This document shows, piece by piece, positions 58,145 through 64,000 of a stretch of DNA of 64,000 nucleotides (positions are counted from its first letter, which is position 1; each line of letters begins with the position of its first letter). This DNA is from Anthopleura xanthogrammica. Its lineage: Eukaryota; Cnidaria; Anthozoa; Actiniaria; Actiniidae. Location: contig OZ025217.1 in assembly GCA_964019055.1 (NCBI GenBank), positions 2,702,001 to 2,766,000 on the forward strand, written 5' to 3'. The position numbers and the translations under genes were made by a program. Below the pieces are notes generated by a model. That model searched no databases, had not been told where the DNA came from, and saw only the letters and a program-made list of their open reading frames with translations.

Positions 58145-59615
58145 TATTAGTGTTATTATTACTACTACTATGGTTTAAACTAAAAGTTGTCGTATTAAGA
58201 AATTATTGGTTATCATTATGTTACTATTTTTTTATTATTGTGAAAATTTAGTTTTAGATTTTACAGGGAATACTAATAACTATCTGTGCAAACTAGAATG
58301 TTTGTAAACAAATGTGGAAAAAAATTATAGAATTTCAAATATTGAGTATTCCTCCTCTCCTCCGACCAAAAATCAATCATTCTACATGTCTTACAAGAAG
58401 TTTTGTCGATTAACTTTAGCTTGATTTGGTTTATTTTCATTTGTTTACTTAGCTGGTGTTCTTTAATCTCGCTGTAACTAAAGATCACTGACTTTTTTGA
58501 TTATTTGTACTTTATCTGGTATTAATCCTTCTCAGTTCGTTCAATCGTTTTCTTTCCTCATTATTTCGTACTTCAGCTTATTTTTTATTTTGCTTTAAAC
58601 CAAACGTTGTCTCGTTCACCTTTTTTACTTATTTTTGACAACTGAAAACGATCCAACTCAAACAGATCTTATTTCCTTTCCGTTTCCTTGTTTTGTTTTC
58701 TTTTTCTAACCATTTGTTTAATCCAGCTTCAAGATATTTACAATCCAAGTACATTATCCAAGGAACGAAAAACTAAATAAACTCGAACAAAATGTAAACA
58801 TTGTAAAATGAAAAAATATATATTTGTACTTTAATAAATTTCACTCGAAGTCATCAAGACTACATTTTTAAACGTTTTCAAAACCCCAAAGCTAATTTTC
58901 TTCGACATCAAAACGCATAACATTCGATCGTACTGATATCCCAACATTAATCGGTACACTTCCAACGGTATCTATGGTAACGCTCAATTATAGCGCAAAC
59001 CTCTCAGGCGGCAGATTCATATTTCTTAAGAGATATACTCCTTGAACGAGTGGATTAGTTTTGGTTTAATAACGTTTATGGATATGGAAAACTGAAGCAT
59101 TCTCGGCGCCATTACCCATTTAGTTTAGTTTATTACTTATTCTTCCTGTTGCCTGCTGCGCGATATCTATACTCTTTCATATATATTATTTATCAAAAAT
59201 ACTAGATAGGAATTTTCATACAAACCTGGGCAAGTCGTCCAATTGATTCCAGCTCTAAATTCAAGCATATTTTTCGTATTACATCTTCAGGGAGGTCTTC
59301 CAATGAGTATGGCGATGCGGGAGATACTATATTCATTACATGTTCAAGTGTGTCACAGCCAAGGACACGCGCTATCTCAGTTTGTAAAGATTTCTTCTCG
59401 ATGAACTCCTCGCAGGAGAAGATTGACTGAGCAGGTGAACGGGTATTACTTATCCGAAGATTAATACTCCATGATCGCCAAATAACATGTCTATCAGCTT
59501 GGACAGTAAGCCGGTAGAAGTCCTTACTTGGTGGAGGAGCGACGCCTTCTTTCGTAAAAATTACTCGACTAGTCTCAGTCATCGTTAAAGCAGATCTTCC
59601 TTTACATGTTGTCAA
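57537..59615 (-). CDS. FBXO36: F-box only protein 36
   Basis: Two exons, 59615-59226 and 57731-57537, phase 0, 194 aa (human 188). APPPSKDFYRLTVQADRHVI and WRSWSINLR match the family's N-terminal region; the F-box is SLEDLPEDVIRKICLNLELE continuing SIGRLAQTSKQLRALCYSDD and LWSVLFKKC; then GWRTLFMTSALQCKR. F-box proteins bind SKP1 and recruit substrates to SCF ubiquitin ligases; the substrate of FBXO36 is not established. The Met at 59582 (MTETSRVIF) gives 183 aa and better matches the vertebrate N terminus, so the start is uncertain. The 1.5-kb intron is dominated by (ATT)n. Confidence 0.92.
57788..58160. repeat. (ATT)n trinucleotide microsatellite
   Basis: Several att/tta runs (57788-57812, 57855-57935, 57976-58055, 58112-58143) in the FBXO36 intron. 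The poly-Ile/Tyr open frame 57815-58045 is an artefact. Confidence 0.95.
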
Positions 59616-60431
59616 TGATAAGTAAGAGTCCCACTGCAGGTTTTTAAATTGATTTACGCTTCCGGTGATTGAGAATTCAAATGCAAAGAATCAAATGCGA
59701 ATCTTCGTCGATTCGTCTACGGTATCTTCAGAAACTGCCCCCGGATTGAGTCCAGCAATTTTTGTCATGGAAATGACCATTACGTTTCCTTTTCTAATAT
59801 AAACAGTGCTTAAACTTTATGAGATATTCTTGACTGATGAATTCAAAATGCACTCAAAGGGAGTTGAACGATCAAAGCGGCCCGGAAACCCAAGTACAAT
59901 TTCTCAATTTAATTTGACCCCAATATGACAATAAACTGAACAACCAAGCAGGTAGCACATATTATGATGAAATTGTGAGTGTATAATAAACAAATCTTTT
60001 ACAAAGGAAAGCGTATTCAAATAAACTAGGCCTCATAATGAAAACCTCTTGTAACTTTTTCAATTATTCAATTTCGCCAAGAACACACGATTTATTTCAT
60101 CTTATAGAAATACCTGATTTCATCGCACCCTGAAAAAACCTCTTGGCTGATCACAGTCAGGGCACGGCTACCTCACAGATCGAAATGGAAATTAGTGTGT
60201 TAGGTTGACGCTCGAACACAGAGTTTTAAGATAACGTCAGAAACAATACCACTCGTGCATTAATTTTTTAGAGTTTTAATAATTGTACGGTAATTTGACC
60301 GATATAATAGGAGTCTATTACTGACCACCTTTATCACCTTGGCTTTAATACTCACAACAAATCATTGCACTAGTAATCAGGGTTTTTTTTACCGGTAAGC
60401 ATTATTTTTCCAATACCCTGTTTCGAATTTT
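59616..60431. other. FBXO36 upstream region, no gene seen
   Basis: Contains a single 57-bp unit at 60126-60180, followed by gatcgaaatggaaattag as at the other copies of that family. No coding support. Confidence 0.6.
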
Positions 60432-60890
60432 GTGCTTCTCAGGATTTTGTGTAGAATACTCATGTGTTCTAGTAAAGGCCCGTTTACTGGCAATTCTGCG
60501 ATTTTTGTGCTTCTCAGGATTTTGTGTAGAATACTCATGTGTTCTAGTAAAGGCCCGTTTAGACTGGCAATTCTGCGATTTTTGTGCTTCTCAGGATTTT
60601 GTGTAGAATACTCATGTGTTCTAGTAAAGGCCCGTTTAGACTGGCAATTCTGCGATTTTTGTGCTTCTCAGGATTTTGTGTAGAATACTCATGTGTTCTA
60701 GTAAAGGCCCGTTTAGACTGGCAATTCTGCGATTTTTGTGCTTCTCAGGATTTTGTGTAGAATACTCATGTGTTCTAGTAAAGGCCCGTTTACTGGCAAT
60801 TCTGCGATTTTGTGCTTCTCAGGATTTTGTGTAGAATACTCATGTGTTCTAGTAAAGGCCCGTTTAGACTGGCAATTCTGCGATTTTTGC
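60432..60890. repeat. 77-bp minisatellite, six units
   Basis: gtgcttctcaggattttgtg starts at 60432, 60507, 60584, 60661, 60738 and 60812 (spacings 75, 77, 77, 77, 74). Unit-length variants reflect loss of ga in tttagactgg and of one or two T. The open frames 60432-60683 and 60738-60959 are repeat translations. Confidence 0.95.
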
Positions 60891-61817
60891 GGCGATTTTC
60901 GAAAATATAATAAATTTTGTCATTTGCATGCATCTAATAAGAAACGTCTGTCCTGGTAAGTAAGTCTTGGTGTCCGGAATAAAACTTTTACAAGTTAATC
61001 ATTTATCATTCTTGACTATGACCAAAGTCGCAGCAAAAATGGCCAGTTTTATCATTTCAAAGTGTTTGTAGTTTCGAAGCGGTGCAATTTACTTTACCGT
61101 TGGTATTTGTGAAAATGCTGAAACTCGGAGACGCGAATTAGTAAATGAGTCTGTAATCAAGGAACACAGCGGTCAGTTTCAGTACGAATTCGAAGAATGT
61201 CTATTCAGCACCATCGACCATATCTGTGCATTCAGCAAGAAGAGTGGAGCGGAGCAGGAACAGGCATTTCATGATTCTCCCTCCTATTTTTTATGCCATT
61301 TTTCTTCCTCCCTAATTTTTCAGCCGTTTCTCCCTCCACAAACAAACGAAAAACTTAATGAAATTTTTTTTGGGACAATGATTTCTTCCCTTCTCCCTAT
61401 ATCAAGTTTCCACAGACGGACACATATAGATACCACTAGATGGCTGGAAGAGCACTTCAACTACCATAAGAATTAAATAAAGCACTTCAACTCTCATAAA
61501 ATAGCCTGGTTCAAAACGTCTAAAGCAGTCGCGGTTGACAAACACGTAACTCAGTGATACCTAGGGCATCAAGAAATTAAAATTGGCTGAGTGCAATGTT
61601 ACTGACGTGGAACTCGCCATGAAATATTCAGGACCAGGTACATGTACTCAGTGTTCCGGGCAGGAGGTTGGACCCTACCATAATATTACATGCATTAAAT
61701 ACGGCGGCCATGCATAAGTGAATACCTGTAAGCGGATCCACCAACTGCACATGAATCCTATTTTTCCTTGTCATCATCCTACAAATTGAAAAAAAGGGAA
61801 TCCACTATGATACAGTG
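60891..61817. other. Intergenic, dispersed repeat then unassigned sequence
   Basis: 60860-61040 is the inverted relative of 36780-36960. The remainder to 61817 shows no supported exon and presumably contains the upstream region of the dioxygenase paralogue. Confidence 0.5.
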
Positions 61818-63296
61818 ATGATGGCCAAATCTTTACGAGGTTGTGGAAAGCAGTTGAGACGCTTTTGCGAATTTTATGCTCCGAAAAGTTCTTTTCAGTT
61901 CAAAAGAACTGCTAGCCAACAGCGACGAAATAATTCTACTACCACGAGTAGCCATAAACTATCGTTTTTAACTGAAAACCAGATACATCAGGTAGGTCAG
62001 AAATAGATAATGAAAGGCATTTCAGTATTTATTCTGTCATTATATTGATATATTACATAATTTGTTGTTTGTTTATTTGTTTATTCAATTATTTAGTTTT
62101 TTGCCACACATTCATTTCAGATTCAATATTTACATATCAGCATGTTAACTGACCCTTTTCACCGGCTTTATTTTCCTGAATCTAATTTTAAAACATTCAT
62201 GCTTAGCTTTTTAAATTGTTCACTATTTAATTCAGTTGATCAGAGTCAGGGCACGGCTAACTCACAGATTGAACCCTGAAACAACCTCTGGTCTGATCAA
62301 AGTCAGGGCATGGCTAACTCACATATTGAACCCCGAAACAACCTCTGGTCTGATCAAAGTCAGGGCATGGCTAACTCACAGATCGAACCTTGAAACAACC
62401 TCTGGGCTGATCAAAGTCAGGGCATGGCTAACTCACAGGTGGAACCCTGGAACAACTTCTGGGATCATCAAATGCAAAGTCAGGGCGCACATATCAAATC
62501 GCAATCATCATCATTAGTCAACTTATCAGAGACACTATTTTAGGCCAGTGAGTCTTGTTCATCATTGCGCGCCCAAGTTCATCTAGTATTAAGTCAGTGT
62601 CTCTAGTTAGAGTTAGAGTGCCTGGGTAAGGTTAGTAGTAAAATAGAGATTTACTTCTGCAAAGGTATTAACACGACCTGAAACATTACTGACAATTGCG
62701 TAATGTTCTTAGCCTATTATGAAACCCAGTTTTGGCGCGACTGGTGGCTGAGATTCTGCAATGTATGAGCAGCTTTTTTATCATACATGTACAGTTTGGT
62801 TGCAAAAAAAGTTGCTAGGTGTGACTGTCCAATCCTTCATTCTACTTTCAGGATCATTTTCCAAGTTATTCCCAAGTCACGCAAAGGTCCCTTGTACTCG
62901 CACTACACAGACGGTGACTTTTCAGCTGCCATCAATGACCCAACGTTCGATCCAAGCTCCGCAGTCCATCTGGAGGTCCCGTCCGGTGGTGTTAGTTTTC
63001 ATCACGTCATGTTGGCACACGGCTCATCTGCTAACCGTTCTAATCACAAGAGACGACTGTACGTGTATCAGTATTGCTCAACTGATGCTTGGCCCCTCCT
63101 TGGAGTAGGTTCCTTACAGTTTGGTGCAACTGGGCCAGTGGACTGGGATTTGTTTACTTCTACCGTTTTACGTGGAGAAGCCACTAAGTTCCCAAAGATG
63201 GAGGCCGTTCCCGTCTGTACCCCTATTCCTTTTGAAAATACTTATGCTCTCGAGGGCGGTGATCGTATCAAATCATCCCACGCTGATCCTGAGTAA
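61818..63296 (+). pseudogene. Phytanoyl-CoA dioxygenase paralogue, internally deleted
   Basis: Two recognisable pieces. 61818-61991 (58 codons, ends HKLSFLTENQIHQ at a phase-0 gtaggt donor) is a presequence-like first exon. 62852-63296 is the last exon: VIPKSRKGPLYSHY, DPSSAVHLEVPSGGVSFHHV, HGSSANRSNHKRRLYVYQY, STDAWPLLGVGSL. The 860 bp between hold only repeats; the three middle exons of the intact gene at 32281-35675, including the HQD iron ligands, are missing. The last exon also carries two extra bases after its acceptor (GATCATTTTCCAAG against GATGCCTTCAAG in the intact gene), and direct joining of the two exons would be out of frame. Hence a pseudogene or a mis-assembled locus. The last-exon frame itself has stayed open to its normal stop. 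Confidence 0.75.
62237..62490. repeat. 57-bp tandem array, four units
   Basis: gggcatggctaactcaca starts at 62249, 62306, 62363 and 62420, exactly 57 apart. It lies where the middle exons of the dioxygenase paralogue should be. The 19-residue periodic open frame 62236-62517 is an artefact. Confidence 0.95.
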
Positions 63297-63719
63297 TGTC
63301 CCTGGTACTCTGACATAGGTTAGTGTGTCTGATATCTGAGAACTAAGCCAAACTGATGCTAATCCTAACTCACTACTAAAGCACTTTTAGATTGGTCCTG
63401 TTTAGTCGTTACTCCAGCCCCACAATTCCATGCGGGACACATATGTTACCAGTCTTCCTTTGAAAGCGGCGAGAAAGAGACATCACAGATCGTGCACATA
63501 CGTCATAACTCCATCGCCACAAATGTATTCGAGCCTTTGCAACCACTCCTCTAAACAAGAGAAAGATGAATTACAGATTAAACGTATTCGCAACTTCTTC
63601 TCCACAAATCTTTTCATGACGCATTGTTACTGACCAGTCTTTCTCTCGATAAGAAAATGGTGAATTAAATATATACACACGTTGCACCTGTCAAGTGCAA
63701 CAATCAGCATCCTCAGTTA
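63297..63719. other. Intergenic between two convergent genes
   Basis: No gene seen; 3' flanks of the dioxygenase paralogue and the GPCR. Confidence 0.5.
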
Positions 63720-64000
63720 TCACTGACTGTGATTAAGACGACCTTCCGTCGACAGTGGAATTTCCACTTTTAAAATTCTTATCGCCCTGTCTTCACCAAG
63801 ATGCTCTCCAAATTTTCCGGCCATCGTAATAATGTCACCATCACGACAAGTTGTCGAAGTGAAATTTCGGACATTCCATGTACTCATCCTTGAAACATTC
63901 AAATTTCTCTGAAAGCACTGACAGAACCATTTTTTATATTTTTGACGGAAATGTTTGGTCAGGCTACCATAAATGACAGGGTTTACACAGCTGTGGGATA
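63720..64000 (-). CDS. Rhodopsin-family GPCR, C-terminal exon (partial at right edge)
   Basis: The frame is open from the window edge to a stop at 63720. It begins SHSCVNPVIYGSLTKHF, the TM7 NPxxY motif followed by helix 8 (HFRQKYKKWFCQCFQ, with Cys residues available for palmitoylation), then a 60-odd-residue cytoplasmic tail. TM1-TM6 lie beyond base 64000. SCxNPxIYG wording suits peptide/amine-type class A receptors, but ligand assignment is impossible from this piece. An ATG at 63902 is internal and not the start. Confidence 0.75.
   Translation of the reverse strand, partial: SHSCVNPVIYGSLTKHFRQKYKKWFCQCFQRNLNVSRMSTWNVRNFTSTTCRDGDIITMAGKFGEHLGEDRAIRILKVEIPLSTEGRLNHSQ

Noticed and set aside
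60432..60959. Periodic frames or a possible CRISPR-like array
   Set aside because: Head-to-tail 77-bp minisatellite with no unique spacers, in a eukaryotic genome.
62236..62517. 93-aa protein with 19-residue repeats
   Set aside because: 57-bp tandem unit whose length is divisible by three; same unit is non-coding elsewhere.
62761..63108. Alternative frame of the dioxygenase last exon
   Set aside because: It is the frame that a phase-1 splice would enter because of the two extra bases; its sequence does not match the family.

Overview
This is AT-rich animal nuclear DNA. Genes are split by short GT-AG introns, most intergenic and intronic space is short palindromic elements and simple repeats, and there is no operon structure. 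The gene set (CatSper2 sperm channel, alpha-type nicotinic receptor, DET1, KRTCAP2, FBXO36, rhodopsin-type GPCRs, linker histone H1) fits an early-branching metazoan. Exon density and MITE density suggest an anthozoan cnidarian (coral or anemone). That placement is inference; no marker in the window proves it.

Layout: 183-2588 (-) methylmalonyl-CoA epimerase, 3' end off the left edge; 3280-4050 (-) intronless linker histone H1; 6741-8928 (-) DET1, head to head with 9092-11179 (+) KRTCAP2 across a 163-bp gap; 11781-17172 (-) a complete 14-exon CatSper2; 18257-18922 (-) a GPCR piece with only TM4-TM7; 19964-20641 and 22125-22775 (-) a tandem pair of unrecognised basic proteins inside a segmental duplication; 25382-31624 (-) an 11-exon glucose-6-phosphate 1-epimerase-like gene; 32281-35675 (-) a 5-exon phytanoyl-CoA dioxygenase; 37163-37801 (-) an intronless, divergent Rab1-like GTPase; 38-48.7 kb a gene-poor block with a degenerate satellite and several foldback elements; 48785-55134 (+) a 7-coding-exon nicotinic acetylcholine receptor alpha-type subunit; 57537-59615 (-) FBXO36; 61818-63296 (+) a broken phytanoyl-CoA dioxygenase paralogue; 63720-64000 (-) the last exon of another GPCR.

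Spliced models were built by hand. Each intron was required to have GT-AG ends and preserve phase, and the protein was compared from memory with the family. CatSper2, the nicotinic receptor, the epimerase-like gene, phytanoyl dioxygenase, KRTCAP2, DET1 and FBXO36 all close into full-length frames with no internal stop.

The genes do not form one pathway. Local relationships are a probable shared promoter (DET1/KRTCAP2), a tandem orphan gene pair with conserved TATA boxes, and an intact/decayed dioxygenase pair about 27 kb apart. The rest of the novelty is in the repeats: one MITE family in introns of three unrelated genes; a 57-bp tandem unit at four loci beside SINE-like sequence; a foldback element expanded internally into a 92-bp array; a 78-bp foldback flanked by perfect 11-bp direct repeats; and a filled/empty insertion-site pair created by the segmental duplication.
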